64,000 nt of DNA, taken from Mycolicibacter heraklionensis (lineage in GTDB: Bacteria > Actinomycetota > Actinomycetes > Mycobacteriales > Mycobacteriaceae). Position numbers and translations under genes: made by a program. The DNA lies in the NCBI RefSeq assembly GCF_019645815.1, contig NZ_CP080997.1:1988880-2052879 (forward strand), written 5' to 3'. Position 1 is the stretch's first letter. The number at the start of each line of letters is the position of its first letter. Below are positions 9,896 through 18,534 of the stretch, one piece after another. The notes under the pieces are model-generated. The model did not search any database and was not told the DNA's origin. It worked only from the letters and a program-made list of their open reading frames with translations.

Positions 9896-10543
9896 GTGGT
9901 GGATTTCAGGGCTCACTCGAACGTGCCGACGATCAGCGGCGACGAGAGCGGGCAGCTGTTGGAGCGGTACGGACCGTTGGCCCAAGCGGTCCGCGACCTG
10001 ATCGACGCCTCCATCCGCACCCAGGCCGACGACCCCACGGCCCGCGAGGTGACCGCTCAGATACAGCAGCTGACCGAGCGGCTTCGTGCCGGGACCCTCA
10101 GCGACTCACCGGGACTGCGCTATGTCGTCGACGGGCGGCCGCTGGCGTGGGGTAACGCCGTGGTGGGTCTGCGTAACCCGATCGCACCGCCGCTGGTGAT
10201 CCAGCACGGGGAGACCGGGCACTGCTGGAGTGACTTCTATCTGGGCGCGGCCTACGAGGGCCCGCCGTCGCTGGTCCACGGCGGCGTCAGTGCCCTGGTG
10301 CTCGACCATGTGCTCGGCGAGGCGGCCAGCGACGGCCTGACTAAGCCGCGCTACACCGGCACGATCACGGTGAAGTACCTGCGCGGAACACCGTTGGGGC
10401 CGTTGCGCGCCGAAGCCTCGATCTACCGCAAGGACGGCGTCAAGACGTACGCCCGCGGACATATCTCCGACGCCAACGGGGTCACCGTGGAGGCCGACGG
10501 GGTCTTCATCACGCCGTCCTGGGCCCGCGACGGGCTCGAGTGA
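9896..10543 (+). CDS. PaaI-type hotdog-fold thioesterase
   Basis: 215 residues. The C-terminal ~110 residues form a hotdog-fold acyl-CoA thioesterase domain: CWSDFYLGAAYEGPPSLVHGG, then ALVLDHVLGEAA along the central helix and TVKYLRGTPLG on the following strand, as in the PaaI/4HBT group. The N-terminal ~90 residues are helical and polar. A strong AGGAGGA lies 5 nt before the GTG at 9896 (8 nt before the alternative GTG at 9899), and the gene begins 12 nt after glnE. The acyl substrate cannot be told. In M. tuberculosis glnE is followed by glnA1, so this gene opens an accessory block. Confidence 0.85.
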   Translation: MVDFRAHSNVPTISGDESGQLLERYGPLAQAVRDLIDASIRTQADDPTAREVTAQIQQLTERLRAGTLSDSPGLRYVVDGRPLAWGNAVVGLRNPIAPPLVIQHGETGHCWSDFYLGAAYEGPPSLVHGGVSALVLDHVLGEAASDGLTKPRYTGTITVKYLRGTPLGPLRAEASIYRKDGVKTYARGHISDANGVTVEADGVFITPSWARDGLE

Positions 10544-10559
10544 CGGCGGCCGCCACCCG

Positions 10560-11957
10560 TTACAGCGAGATCAGGGCCGACAGCACGCTCAGCGCGCCGA
10601 TTCCGATGCCCGCGGTGGCCAGTCCCATGTCGGCCGCGATCGGCATCATGACGGCATTGAGCAGGTCACCGGAGGCCAGCTCCTGTGCGAACAGACTGAC
10701 GTCGTATGCCGGCAGGGTGGTGAACAGGGCGTTGACCAGGTCGGTGATCGGCAGCAGGGTCGAGTAGAGGGTGGACAGATCGGCGGAGAACGCGTTCACC
10801 CCGTCGGTGAAGTCGCTTAACACCGCCGCGCTGTTGGCCAGGGCGTCGGGCAGACTCGGCAGCGAGCCCAGATCGTTGAGGAAGTCCTGCCAGCCCTGCT
10901 GAACACCGTTGCCCAGCGCCGTGAGGACGTCACCCAGATCGACGTTCGGGAACAACCCGAACGGGGTGGACAGGTTAGCCGGCCCCGGGTCCCAACCATT
11001 TTCGATATTGCCGTAGCCCAGGTTGATCAGCACCCGCAGCGCCGGCTGCATCAGATCTGCCAGCGGATCGCCCAGGATGGGAACGGCTCGCAGCAACTCC
11101 AGCAGCGGCAGGTTCTCGGTGGGAATCATGAAGTAGTCGGTGTGGCCGGCATAGCCTTCCGACACCGGCAGCAGGACGGATTGGGCGATCTGCTCGTCGG
11201 AGAGGTCGGGGATGGTGCCGTGCACGAATGCGATGCCCAAGACGGCGTTGAGATCGGCCAGGAAGTTCAGCGGGTAACGCGGGAAGTCCGAGAAGCCGTC
11301 GTACTCCATGTTGTAGATGGCGGTGTCCCACGGGGTGTCCGACGGGGTCGCCCCGCTGAAGGTGACGCCCATGCTGGGGAAGCTCAGCGGCGGCAGGCCC
11401 GGGTCGCCGAAGCGTGACAGCAGGCCACCGTTGGGATTGCTGGGGTCGACCAGCAGGACGAACGACAGCTGATCGGAGGTCGGGATCTGATCCGCCGGCA
11501 GTGCCAGCAGGTTGCGCATCTCCAGCGAAGCGATGGTGGAACTCTGCGATCCGCCCACCACCACGAGGTCGTGCCCCAAGGCGAGCCGCTCCTTGATGGT
11601 GGCGTCCAGGATCTGGACGCCCTGCGCCAGGGACTGGTCGAGTACCAGCGACTTGACGCCGGTCATCGGATACAGGCCTTCCGGGGTGAAGAGGGGATGC
11701 ACCGAGTCGACCGGGAACACCGGCTGGCCGGGGAAGATCGGCGCGGCCGGCATGATGTAGCGCTCGCTGATGGCGGCGATGAGTGCTTGTGAGGGGATCG
11801 GGGTGCCGCTGCCACCCATACCCCAGCCCTCGGTGTCGAGCAGGATCACCTGCGCGGAGACCGTCTTCGGGGTTTGGGCCGCAATGCCTGCGGGGAGGGC
11901 GGGACCGGCGATCAGCAGCGGCGCCATGGCCAGCGGCAGCAACCTGGGGTTAGTCAT
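10560..11957 (-). CDS. Exported PE-PPE-domain alpha/beta hydrolase
   Basis: 465 residues. From the ATG at 11957 the N terminus is a Sec-type signal peptide (short basic start, hydrophobic core LLPLAMAPLLIAG, Ala-rich end). Residues ~30-250 match the PE-PPE domain, a serine-hydrolase fold normally found behind PE or PPE modules: TEGWGMGGSGTPIPS near the start and the nucleophile elbow VVGGSQSST (G-x-S-x-S). No PE or PPE module precedes it. The tail is Leu/Asp-rich and ends in a hydrophobic Gly-Ala stretch. GAAAGGGAC precedes the ATG by a few bases; an earlier start would add 15 residues before the signal peptide. It converges on the thioesterase gene with a 16-bp gap. Confidence 0.88.
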   Translation of the reverse strand: MTNPRLLPLAMAPLLIAGPALPAGIAAQTPKTVSAQVILLDTEGWGMGGSGTPIPSQALIAAISERYIMPAAPIFPGQPVFPVDSVHPLFTPEGLYPMTGVKSLVLDQSLAQGVQILDATIKERLALGHDLVVVGGSQSSTIASLEMRNLLALPADQIPTSDQLSFVLLVDPSNPNGGLLSRFGDPGLPPLSFPSMGVTFSGATPSDTPWDTAIYNMEYDGFSDFPRYPLNFLADLNAVLGIAFVHGTIPDLSDEQIAQSVLLPVSEGYAGHTDYFMIPTENLPLLELLRAVPILGDPLADLMQPALRVLINLGYGNIENGWDPGPANLSTPFGLFPNVDLGDVLTALGNGVQQGWQDFLNDLGSLPSLPDALANSAAVLSDFTDGVNAFSADLSTLYSTLLPITDLVNALFTTLPAYDVSLFAQELASGDLLNAVMMPIAADMGLATAGIGIGALSVLSALISL

Positions 11958-12007
11958 GGGCGTCCCTTTCGTGGAAAACAAGCCCTTTAGCTGGAAAGTC
12001 ACTGATC

Positions 12008-12043
12008 TGGCGATAAATTACATCGGACTGTTTCTAAGTTCAA
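12008..12043 (-). promoter_or_regulatory. Putative SigA-type promoter of the PE-PPE hydrolase gene
   Basis: On the minus strand TTGAAC (12043-12038) and TAATTT (12020-12015) are separated by exactly 17 bp, close to the mycobacterial housekeeping consensus. The predicted start is near 12008, giving a leader of about 50 nt. Confidence 0.6.
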
Positions 12044-12062
12044 TCACATGTTTGAGAGGTTT

Positions 12063-12078
12063 GGTAACGCCCGTTACC
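12063..12078. promoter_or_regulatory. 16-bp inverted repeat, possible operator
   Basis: GGTAACG-CC-CGTTACC is a perfect 7-2-7 inverted repeat lying about 20 bp upstream of the -35 of the PE-PPE hydrolase promoter. Its position suits a dimeric repressor or activator site. No regulator gene is adjacent. Confidence 0.4.
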
Positions 12079-12369
12079 GGCTCCTCTCTTCTGGCGTGTG
12101 GAGCCGCCCCGGCAAACGTCTGCGGCAGAATCAACGCGGCCGCGGTTCAGCACCGATTGGCCGCTGGCTGCGGCCATCCGGCGAATCAAATTCCTTGTCC
12201 GCAAATGTGTTTCGGCAGCAAGGGAAGCGGGCTTCGAAGAGGGGCCGGTCGTGACGAGCCAGGCTAGCGTTCTTTCTCCGGCTCCCGGCAAACACACAGA
12301 ATCGCGCGGGTAATTCGCCGGCCAGGCGGCTTCGTCGTTGGGCGGTCCGGTGTTTCCGCGCAGGAGTTC

Positions 12370-12620
12370 TTCTCCGGTGATGGGCATGGTTGATTTGGGG
12401 TGGGGTGGTTCCGTTGGTCCGGCCCAGTCGGCCGGATGTGGTGACGAGGGTTCGTTGTCTGCCGTCGGCGGCGTCGTGTGATCGCAACCGCAGGCGAAGA
12501 ACAGTTCACCGGCGTTGGTGCGCCGCCCTTAGCCCACGGCTTGGAGTGGTGGATTTCGCAGCGATAGCCCGGGGCTGGGTAAATTGCGCAGGACAGGCCA
12601 GGCTTCTGGCTATTTGCTAT
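12370..12620 (-). pseudogene. Frameshifted remnant of a 13E12/DUF222-type HNH protein
   Basis: Read on the minus strand, the stretch from about 12600 down gives CAIYPAPGYRCEIHHSKPW then AKGG, the HNH core (CxxHH...W..GG) at the end of mycobacterial 13E12-repeat proteins. At 12520-12521 one base is missing; in the next frame the expected continuation TNAGELFFACGCDH follows. No long open frame exists upstream, so most of the gene is gone. Together with the promoter and palindrome, this accounts for most of the 733-bp stretch between the PE-PPE hydrolase and the next gene; nothing else is recognisable there. Confidence 0.6.
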
Positions 12621-12690
12621 GCTTCTTCTTCAGAAATATTCATGTTTGCTGCTGCGGCCGGCGACGTGGGGTTCGGGGAGGAAGAGGGTT

Positions 12691-13320
12691 ATGCAGATGT
12701 CGGGTGATATCCGTCGTTTTGGAGTCGGAGCCGGCTTGATCGGCGGGGCCGTAGCGGTCGCGCTGACGGTCGGGCTGGGCGGCGCCCACGCCGGAGCGGC
12801 CGATCAGCTTGCCGGTGTCGCAGCCGCCGGAGGAGGCGCCGACTCGACCGATCTGCTGATCATGGCCGGCGTGAATTTCCTCGATGCCAAAGGCGTCATC
12901 ACTGGGATCGATGTCTCGGAGCTGTCCGGCACCTTGCTCTCAGCCGTCGAGTCGGCGCAGCGCATTCCAAGCATCCTGGACACGTTTGTGTTCATGGTGG
13001 ACGACAGGCTGGTGCCGGCAGAGTCCGCGATCCTCGCGCATTCTGGTTCGATGTCCTCGCTGATCGATCAACTGTTCTTGGCGCCGCTCAACCAGCAGTG
13101 GGCGGATGCCAGCGAGTCAATGCTCAATGCCACCAACGCATTCGAGAGCGCGATCGAGGACGGATCGGTCCCGGGCGCTGTCAGTGCTCAATTTCAGATG
13201 CTCGGGGTCATCTTCTCTGAGACGATCCCGGCAGCGATCGCGTCCATGCCCATCGTGTGGATCGGAAGCCTTTTCGACGACGCCGTGACCACGGCGGGCC
13301 TCTTCGACTTCTCGTTCTGA
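12691..13320 (+). CDS. Exported protein of unknown function
   Basis: 209 residues from the ATG at 12691, which is preceded by GAGGAAGAGG. The N terminus is a signal peptide: MSGDIRRFGVGAGLIGG, a hydrophobic core and an Ala-rich cleavage region (GGAHAGAADQ). The mature part is helical and low in charge, with repeated Ala/Ser/Asp/Leu stretches and no Cys; it has the look of a mycobacterial surface or PE-like helical protein, but no family is recognised. A candidate -10, TATGCT, is at 12618-12623. It ends 35 bp from the convergent MTB12-like gene. Its place in the block between glnE and glnA1 suggests gain by transfer or lineage-specific insertion. Confidence 0.75.
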   Translation: MQMSGDIRRFGVGAGLIGGAVAVALTVGLGGAHAGAADQLAGVAAAGGGADSTDLLIMAGVNFLDAKGVITGIDVSELSGTLLSAVESAQRIPSILDTFVFMVDDRLVPAESAILAHSGSMSSLIDQLFLAPLNQQWADASESMLNATNAFESAIEDGSVPGAVSAQFQMLGVIFSETIPAAIASMPIVWIGSLFDDAVTTAGLFDFSF

Positions 13321-13355
13321 CTCCACCGGTCTGGCTGACCGCTCACGCAGCTCGG

Positions 13356-13877
13356 TCACCAGCCGAAGACGGCGACGTTACCGCCGGGGTTGGGGTGCGG
13401 CCCGACCCGGTGTATGACGTGGCGGACCATGTTGACCAATGTCGGGTCATACGAGTCGTGGGTGAGCTGCCAGGTCCCGTCGTGGTCGACCAGGACCAGC
13501 GGCCGTATCACGGGTACGGGCTGCCGCGGCCCGGTGAGGGCTGCGGTGACACCGGCCAGGTTATTGATCGCCGGCTGGACATCGGTGACGGTGAAGGCGA
13601 ACGGCAGGGCGTGATGCCGGTCCAGCTTGGCCAGTCCCTGATCGTTCTGGCTCATCTCGTCCGGCGAGAGCCCGCCTTCGACCAGCGTGGCCTTGTCCGC
13701 GTCGGGGACCGCCGGGTCGGTCAGTTGGTTCAAGATGGCCGTCACCTGCTCGGCGGTGGGGACGGGGGCGCCCGGGGGTGGCCCGGGGTCGGCATGTGCT
13801 CCGGGCGCACACGCCAGCGTCGTGGTGACTATCGCTGTTCTGATGGCAGTCCGCCACGCGCGCGTCAGGGCGAGCAT
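13356..13877 (-). CDS. Secreted MTB12 (CFP-2)-like antigen
   Basis: 173 residues with a signal peptide ending near GAHADPG. The mature region resembles the low-molecular-weight antigen MTB12 (Rv2376c): PTAEQVTAILNQLTDPAV, then KATLVEGGLSPDE, then HHALPFAFTVTDVQPA and a terminal strand LVLVDHDGTWQLTHDS. MTB12 proteins are small secreted proteins with an NTF2-like look and unknown function. The C-terminal extension VRHVIHRVGPHPNPGGNVAV is longer than in MTB12. The gene lies between the unknown exported protein and glnA1, 64 bp downstream of glnA1 on the same strand. Confidence 0.82.
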   Translation of the reverse strand: MLALTRAWRTAIRTAIVTTTLACAPGAHADPGPPPGAPVPTAEQVTAILNQLTDPAVPDADKATLVEGGLSPDEMSQNDQGLAKLDRHHALPFAFTVTDVQPAINNLAGVTAALTGPRQPVPVIRPLVLVDHDGTWQLTHDSYDPTLVNMVRHVIHRVGPHPNPGGNVAVFGW

Positions 13878-13941
13878 CAGTTAATCGTAATACGATATTT
13901 CGGCGGATCGGGGCTGCATCCGATCAAGCCGGCCGACCTGC

Positions 13942-15378
13942 TCAGCAGTCGTAGTACAGCGCGAACTCGTACGGGTGCGGGCGAACGCTGATCGGCGTGA
14001 TTTCGTGGTCGCGCTTGTAGCGGATCCAGTTCTCGATGAGGTCCGAAGTGAATACGCCGCCCTCGGTGAGGTATTCGTGGTCGGCCTCGAGGTTGTCCAT
14101 CACCTCGGCCAGCGTGGTAGGTGCCTGCGGGATGTGGGCGGCCTCATCCGGTGGCAACTCGTAGAGGTCCTTGTCGACCGGGGCGGCCGGCTCGATCTTG
14201 TTCTTGATGCCGTCGATGCCGGCCATCAACATCGCCGCGAACGCCAGATACGGGTTGCTGGACGAGTCCGGGCAGCGGAACTCCAGGCGCTTGGCCTTGG
14301 GGTTGGTGCCGGTGATCGGGATGCGCACGCAGGCCGAGCGGTTGCGCTGGCTGTAGACCAGGTTGATCGGCGCCTCGTAGTGCGGCACCAGTCGCTTGTA
14401 GGAGTTGAGGGTGGGGTTGGTGAACGCCAGCAGCGACGGCGCGTGATGCAGGATCCCGCCGATGCAGTGGCGGGCGGTGTCGGACAGTCCGGCGTAGCCG
14501 GCCTCGTCGTAGAACAGTGGCTGACCGGCCTTCCACAGCGACAGGTGTACGTGCATCCCCGAGCCGTTGTCGCCGAACAGGGGCTTGGGCATGAACGTGA
14601 CGGTCTTGCCGTTAGCCCAGGCGGTGTTCTTGATGATGTATTTGAACAACATGACGTCGTCGGCGGCATGCAGCAGGGTGTTGAACTTGTAGTTGATCTC
14701 CGCCTGCCCCCCGGAGCCGCATTCGTGGTGGCCGCGTTCCAAGGTGAAGCCGGCATTGGCCAGGTTGGTGGTCATGGTGTCGCGCAAGTCGACGTACTGG
14801 TCGTTGGGGGCGACGGGGAAGTAGCCGCCCTTGGGGCGGGTCTTGTATCCGCGATTGGCCCGTCCGTCGGCCTCGGTCGGCGAGCCGGTGTTCCACCAGC
14901 CCGAATCGGAGTCGACCTCGTAGAAGGTGCCGTTCATCTGGGAGTCGAAGCGCACTGAGTCGAAGATGTAGAACTCGGCTTCGGCGCCGAAGTAGGCGGT
15001 GTCGGCGATGCCGGTGCTGGTGAGGTAGTTCTCGGCTTTGCGGGCCACGTTGCGCGGGTCACGGGAGTAGGGCTCGCGCGTGAACGGGTCGTGGACGAAG
15101 AAGTTCAGGTTGAGGGTCTTGGCGGCCCGGAACGGATCGATCTGGGCAGTGGAGAAGTCGGGGAGCAGCATCATGTCGGACTCGTGGATGGACTGGAAAC
15201 CGCGGATGGAGGATCCGTCGAAGGCCAGCCCGTCTTCGAATACGCTGGCGTCCAGCGTGGACGCGGGGATCGACAGATGTTGCATCTGACCGGGCAAGTC
15301 GCAGAACTGGATGTCGACGTACTCCACGTTCTCATCGGCGACGAGCTTGAGAATGTCGTCGGCCGTCTTGTCGGTCAC
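13942..15378 (-). CDS. glnA1: Glutamine synthetase type I, adenylylatable
   Basis: Main assimilatory glutamine synthetase (glutamate + NH3 + ATP to glutamine). From the GTG at 15378, preceded by GGAGGAG, the protein is 478 residues, as in M. tuberculosis. Signatures seen: [20 protein letters not shown], the ATP-binding [27 protein letters not shown], and the adenylylation loop DLYELPPDE with Tyr406. The enzyme is therefore a target of the GlnE encoded about 4 kb away. Earlier in-frame starts give a long unlike extension that overlaps the RDD gene on the other strand. In M. tuberculosis part of the enzyme is exported; no signal peptide is present here either. Confidence 0.97.
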   Translation of the reverse strand: MTDKTADDILKLVADENVEYVDIQFCDLPGQMQHLSIPASTLDASVFEDGLAFDGSSIRGFQSIHESDMMLLPDFSTAQIDPFRAAKTLNLNFFVHDPFTREPYSRDPRNVARKAENYLTSTGIADTAYFGAEAEFYIFDSVRFDSQMNGTFYEVDSDSGWWNTGSPTEADGRANRGYKTRPKGGYFPVAPNDQYVDLRDTMTTNLANAGFTLERGHHECGSGGQAEINYKFNTLLHAADDVMLFKYIIKNTAWANGKTVTFMPKPLFGDNGSGMHVHLSLWKAGQPLFYDEAGYAGLSDTARHCIGGILHHAPSLLAFTNPTLNSYKRLVPHYEAPINLVYSQRNRSACVRIPITGTNPKAKRLEFRCPDSSSNPYLAFAAMLMAGIDGIKNKIEPAAPVDKDLYELPPDEAAHIPQAPTTLAEVMDNLEADHEYLTEGGVFTSDLIENWIRYKRDHEITPISVRPHPYEFALYYDC

Positions 15379-15488
15379 AGAAGTTTTCTCCTCCGCTGGT
15401 AGCCCCGGTCGGACGCTGAGGTTGCCGGTGCTGACGTTACGCAACCGCGGCCGGACCCGTCGACGCCGGGTCGGATTCGCCGCCCGCC

Positions 15489-15502
15489 TATCGTAGGGGC
15501 CA
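15489..15502 (+). promoter_or_regulatory. Putative -10 of a leaderless RDD-protein transcript
   Basis: TATCGT at 15489-15494, then 7 nt, then the ATG. No Shine-Dalgarno sequence. Confidence 0.5.
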
Positions 15503-15972
15503 TGAGCCGCACGTTCTCCTCGTGGCTGTCCGGGCCGGAATCTGCCGGACCCAGCCGTCCCGACAACGCCCCGGGGCGGGGCCTGGGTTTGCCATCCAGC
15601 GGCCCGGGTTCCCTGGCGCCGATGGGGCGCCGGGTGGCGGCCCTGGCCCTCGACTGGATGGTGAGCTACGGGCTGGCCGGCCTGGCAGTGGCAGCCGGCG
15701 TGGTGACCGCGGAATACCTGGCAACCGTGGTGCTGGGGATCTGGCTGGTGCTCGGGGTGGCCGCCGTACGCCTGTTCGGCTTCACGCCGGGCCAGTACGC
15801 CTGCGGGCTCCGGGTGGTCCCGGTGGACGGCCCCGGCCTGGGCGTGGGCGTCGGTCGCGCCACGGTTCGTGGACTGTTGATCGCACTGGTGGTGCCGGCC
15901 TTGTTCGCCGACGCCGACGGCCGTGGCCTGCAGGACCGGGCCACTGCCACCGCCGTGGTGCGCAGCCGCTGA
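15502..15972 (+). CDS. RDD-family integral membrane protein
   Basis: 156 residues, homologous by position and content to Rv2219A. The N-terminal ~40 residues are Ser/Gly/Pro-rich and probably cytoplasmic. The RDD-type motif appears as [12 protein letters not shown] (Arg ... Asp at the start of the first helix), followed by hydrophobic helices at about residues 48-70 and 72-92 and a third near 120-138. The [18 protein letters not shown] loop is typical of the family. The role is unknown; a link to transport or envelope stress has been proposed for other RDD proteins. It diverges from glnA1 across 123 bp and converges on the DUF4191-like gene. Confidence 0.85.
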   Translation: MSRTFSSWLSGPESAGPSRPDNAPGRGLGLPSSGPGSLAPMGRRVAALALDWMVSYGLAGLAVAAGVVTAEYLATVVLGIWLVLGVAAVRLFGFTPGQYACGLRVVPVDGPGLGVGVGRATVRGLLIALVVPALFADADGRGLQDRATATAVVRSR

Positions 15973-15988
15973 GTCTTTAGCCGCCGCA

Positions 15989-16047
15989 TTGAGTCTGCGT
16001 GTACGGCGCAAAAATGCGAGTAGGCCCCGCCGTCAGCGCAGAGTCAA
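15989..16047. terminator. Long imperfect hairpin at a convergent junction (copy 1)
   Basis: Arms 15989-16008 and 16028-16047 pair at about 16 of 20 positions (TTGAGTCTGCG against GCGCAGAGTCAA) around a loop containing TGCGAGTAG. It fills the gap between two converging genes and shares sequence with the element at 32917. There is no T-run, so a bidirectional Rho-independent role is an inference. Confidence 0.45.
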
Positions 16048-16062
16048 CGGGCTGTTTGTGAG

Positions 16063-16815
16063 CTAACGCCGGCGCACCGCGCGCTGAACACCACGCACCT
16101 TCGCGCCGCCGGGCAGCGGCCCCTTGGGCATGGCCGCGGTTCCGGTCCGCGAACCCAGCGCGGCCAGCTTCGACTCCAGCGAATCCATCTGCTTCGTCGT
16201 GATGTTGGCCGGCAGCTTGGTCAGGAAACGTTCCAGCTTGGCCAGCGGAACCTCACCGTCGCCGGTGCCCACCACCACGTCGTAGATCGGTACCTCACCG
16301 ACCAGCCGGGCGGTGCGCTTCTTCTCCTGGGCGAGCAGTGGCTTGAGCCGAGCGGGGGAACCCTCGGCGACGAAGATGATGCCCGGTCGCCCGATCACCC
16401 GGTGCACGGCATCGAGCTGGCCGGTAGCGGAGACCCCCGGGGTCACCCGCCACTTGCCACGCAGGTTGTCCAACGCCCAGGCCGCAGCGCCGGCCTGCCC
16501 CTCGGCTTTGCGGTAGACCGACCGCTGAGCGCGCCGGCCGAAGATGATGAATGCCACCAAGGCGCCCAACACCAGGCCGAGTGGGATCGTCGTCACCTTG
16601 GCGAACGTGCCGCCGTTGAGTGCCAGTGCCGTGGTCACCCCGGCGACCAGCACGAAGGCGCCGACCATGTAGGGCACCAGCCGCGTGTCCTCTTTGCGCT
16701 GCAGCTGGAAGGCTTGCCACAGCTGGGTGCGGCGCTGCCTGCTGGCGGCCTTGCGGGCGGCTTTGGCCTCCGCCCGGGCAGCCTTGTTCTCGGCGGTATT
16801 GCGCGGTCTGGGCAT
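16063..16815 (-). CDS. DUF4191 membrane protein (Rv2219-like)
   Basis: 250 residues. The N terminus is strongly basic and helical (Lys/Arg/Ala-rich, residues 1-35), followed by two membrane helices at about 48-68 and 75-95 and then a soluble domain containing GQAGAAAWALDNLRGKWRVTP and RVIGRPGIIFVAEG. This matches the conserved actinobacterial DUF4191 family, function unknown. The ATG at 16815 is preferred to the TTG at 16824 because the known homologue starts with a similar MAKPRN-like sequence and the -10 hexamer would overlap the TTG. It stands 44 bp downstream of lipA on the same strand. Confidence 0.88.
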   Translation of the reverse strand: MPRPRNTAENKAARAEAKAARKAASRQRRTQLWQAFQLQRKEDTRLVPYMVGAFVLVAGVTTALALNGGTFAKVTTIPLGLVLGALVAFIIFGRRAQRSVYRKAEGQAGAAAWALDNLRGKWRVTPGVSATGQLDAVHRVIGRPGIIFVAEGSPARLKPLLAQEKKRTARLVGEVPIYDVVVGTGDGEVPLAKLERFLTKLPANITTKQMDSLESKLAALGSRTGTAAMPKGPLPGGAKVRGVQRAVRRR

Positions 16816-16829
16816 AGCTACCAAGGATA
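16815..16829 (-). promoter_or_regulatory. Putative -10 of a leaderless DUF4191 transcript
   Basis: On the minus strand TATCCT (16829-16824) is followed by 8 nt and the ATG at 16815. This supports that ATG as the true start. Confidence 0.45.
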
Positions 16830-16858
16830 CGCAGCCGGACTGGCCGCCACCCGGGGCC

Positions 16859-17815
16859 TCAGCCGTGGGCGGCGGCGGGGGACTGCTCGCGGCGTGACCG
16901 GTTTTCCAGCGCCTGCTGATAGAGGCGTCCGGCTCGATACGACGAGCGCACCAGCGGCCCGGACATCACTCCGGCGAAGCCCAGCTGCTCGGCGTAGCGG
17001 GCGTGCTCGACGAACTCCTCGGGCTTGACCCATCGGTGGATCGGGTGGTGTCGCTCGGTGGGGCGCAGGTACTGGGTGATGGTGACCAGTTCGGCGCCGG
17101 CGTCGTACAAGTCGGACAGGGCCGCCCGGATCTCTTCGGGGGTCTCGCCCATGCCCAGGATGAGGTTGCTCTTGGCCACCAACCCCGCGTCACGGGCCTG
17201 GGTCAGCACGTTCAGGCTGCGTTCGTAGCTGAATCCGGGCCGGATCAACTTGAAGATACGCGGCACGGTTTCAACGTTGTGCGCCAGCACTTCCGGGCGA
17301 GACTCAAACACTTCGCCCAACAGGTCGGGCCGTCCGCCGAAGTCGGGGATCAACAGTTCGACGCCGGTCGACGGGTTGAGGTCCTTGATGGCACGCACCG
17401 TCTCGGCGTAGAGCCAGGATCCCTGATCGGGCAGATCGTCGCGGGCGACACCGGTGACCGTCGAATACCGCAGGCCCATCGACTGCACGCTCTCGGCTAC
17501 CCGGCGTGGTTCGTCGCGGTCCAGCTCGGGAGGCTTACCCGACTTGATGAGACAGAACGAGCAGTTGCGGGTGCAGACCTCTCCGCCGATCAGGAAGGTG
17601 GCCTCCCGGTCTTCCCAACACTCGTAGATGTTGGGACAGCCCGCTTCCTCGCACACCGTGTGGAGCTTTTCCTGCTTCACCAAAACCTTGAGCTGGGTGT
17701 AGCTCGGCCCCATCCGGGCGCGGGTCTTGATCCACGGGGGTTTGCGTTCGATCGGAGTCTCGGCGTTGCGTGCTTCGGCACGGCTTAACCTACGGCCTTC
17801 CGGGGCGGCGCTCAC
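16859..17815 (-). CDS. lipA: Lipoyl synthase
   Basis: Radical-SAM enzyme that inserts two sulfurs into octanoyl groups on lipoyl domains. From the GTG at 17815 it has 318 residues. The radical-SAM cluster Cys81-x3-Cys85-x2-Cys88 (CTRNCSFC) and the auxiliary cluster ligands Cys55, Cys60 and Cys66 ([12 protein letters not shown]) are all present, as is the C-terminal RSSY that completes the auxiliary cluster. The start codon overlaps the lipB stop (GTGA), so translation is coupled to lipB. A longer frame upstream is overlap with lipB. dlaT, a main user of lipoate, lies about 2 kb away. Confidence 0.96.
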   Translation of the reverse strand: MSAAPEGRRLSRAEARNAETPIERKPPWIKTRARMGPSYTQLKVLVKQEKLHTVCEEAGCPNIYECWEDREATFLIGGEVCTRNCSFCLIKSGKPPELDRDEPRRVAESVQSMGLRYSTVTGVARDDLPDQGSWLYAETVRAIKDLNPSTGVELLIPDFGGRPDLLGEVFESRPEVLAHNVETVPRIFKLIRPGFSYERSLNVLTQARDAGLVAKSNLILGMGETPEEIRAALSDLYDAGAELVTITQYLRPTERHHPIHRWVKPEEFVEHARYAEQLGFAGVMSGPLVRSSYRAGRLYQQALENRSRREQSPAAAHG

Positions 17816-18507
17816 CTGGTCGATGTTACGCGTGGAGCGGAATGCTCGCGCACCGGCAGCACGCCGTCGAGAGCGTCGACGACTGCGCTGGCCACCGCCT
17901 GCCGCACGTCCTCGACGCCGGTCACGAAGCCCAGCTCCGCCGACAGCGACGTCACTCCCGCGTCGGTGATCCCGCACGGCACAATCGAGCTGAACGCATT
18001 GAGATCACAATCACAATTGAGCGCGAATCCGTGCAACGTGGTGGCGCGGGCCACCCGGACACCGATCGCGGCGACCTTGCGAGCGGGCCGGCCACCTCCC
18101 GGCGGCAGCCACACCCCGGATCGGCCGTCCACTCGAACCGTGTTGAGGCCCAAAGTGTTACACACCTCGATCAACGATTCCTCAAGGCGTCGAACGTAAT
18201 TCACCACATCCAATGGTTCGGCGAGGCCGATCACCGGATAGCCCACGAGCTGGCCCGGGCCGTGCCAGGTGATCTTGCCGCCGCGGTCGGTGTCGACCAC
18301 CGGGGTGCCGTCCATCGGGCGCTCTTGCGGCTCGGTGCGGCGCCCGGCGGTATAGACCGGCGGGTGCTCCAGCAGCAGCAGCGTGTCCGGGCCGCCGGCC
18401 GACCTGGCCTCGGCCAGCTCGCGTTGCAGTTGCCAGGCCGCGCCATAGTCGACGGTGCCCAGCTGGCGCACCTCGATCGGTGCGGCGCTGGAGCGGATGG
18501 AGGCCAT
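17812..18507 (-). CDS. lipB: Octanoyl-ACP:protein N-octanoyltransferase
   Basis: LipB moves octanoate from ACP to the lipoyl-domain Lys, the step before LipA. 231 residues. [18 protein letters not shown] is the family signature; the catalytic pair is Lys144 (ARKVAAIG) and Cys178 (IVPCGI), equivalent to Lys142/Cys176 of the M. tuberculosis enzyme. It overlaps lipA by 4 bp. There is no Shine-Dalgarno sequence but a well-placed -10 hexamer, so the lipB-lipA mRNA is probably leaderless. Confidence 0.96.
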   Translation of the reverse strand: MASIRSSAAPIEVRQLGTVDYGAAWQLQRELAEARSAGGPDTLLLLEHPPVYTAGRRTEPQERPMDGTPVVDTDRGGKITWHGPGQLVGYPVIGLAEPLDVVNYVRRLEESLIEVCNTLGLNTVRVDGRSGVWLPPGGGRPARKVAAIGVRVARATTLHGFALNCDCDLNAFSSIVPCGITDAGVTSLSAELGFVTGVEDVRQAVASAVVDALDGVLPVREHSAPRVTSTR

Positions 18508-18519
18508 GTTCGCAGGCTA
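18507..18519 (-). promoter_or_regulatory. Putative -10 of a leaderless lipB-lipA transcript
   Basis: On the minus strand TAGCCT (18519-18514), then 6 nt, then the lipB ATG. Confidence 0.55.
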
Positions 18520-18534
18520 CTCGGCGCGGTGTGT

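Noticed and set aside
15379..15500. A GlnR-like site (GTAAC ... GCAAC) upstream of glnA1.
   Set aside because: The half-sites are 10 bp apart instead of the 6 expected and the second half differs from GAAAC; not enough to call a GlnR box.
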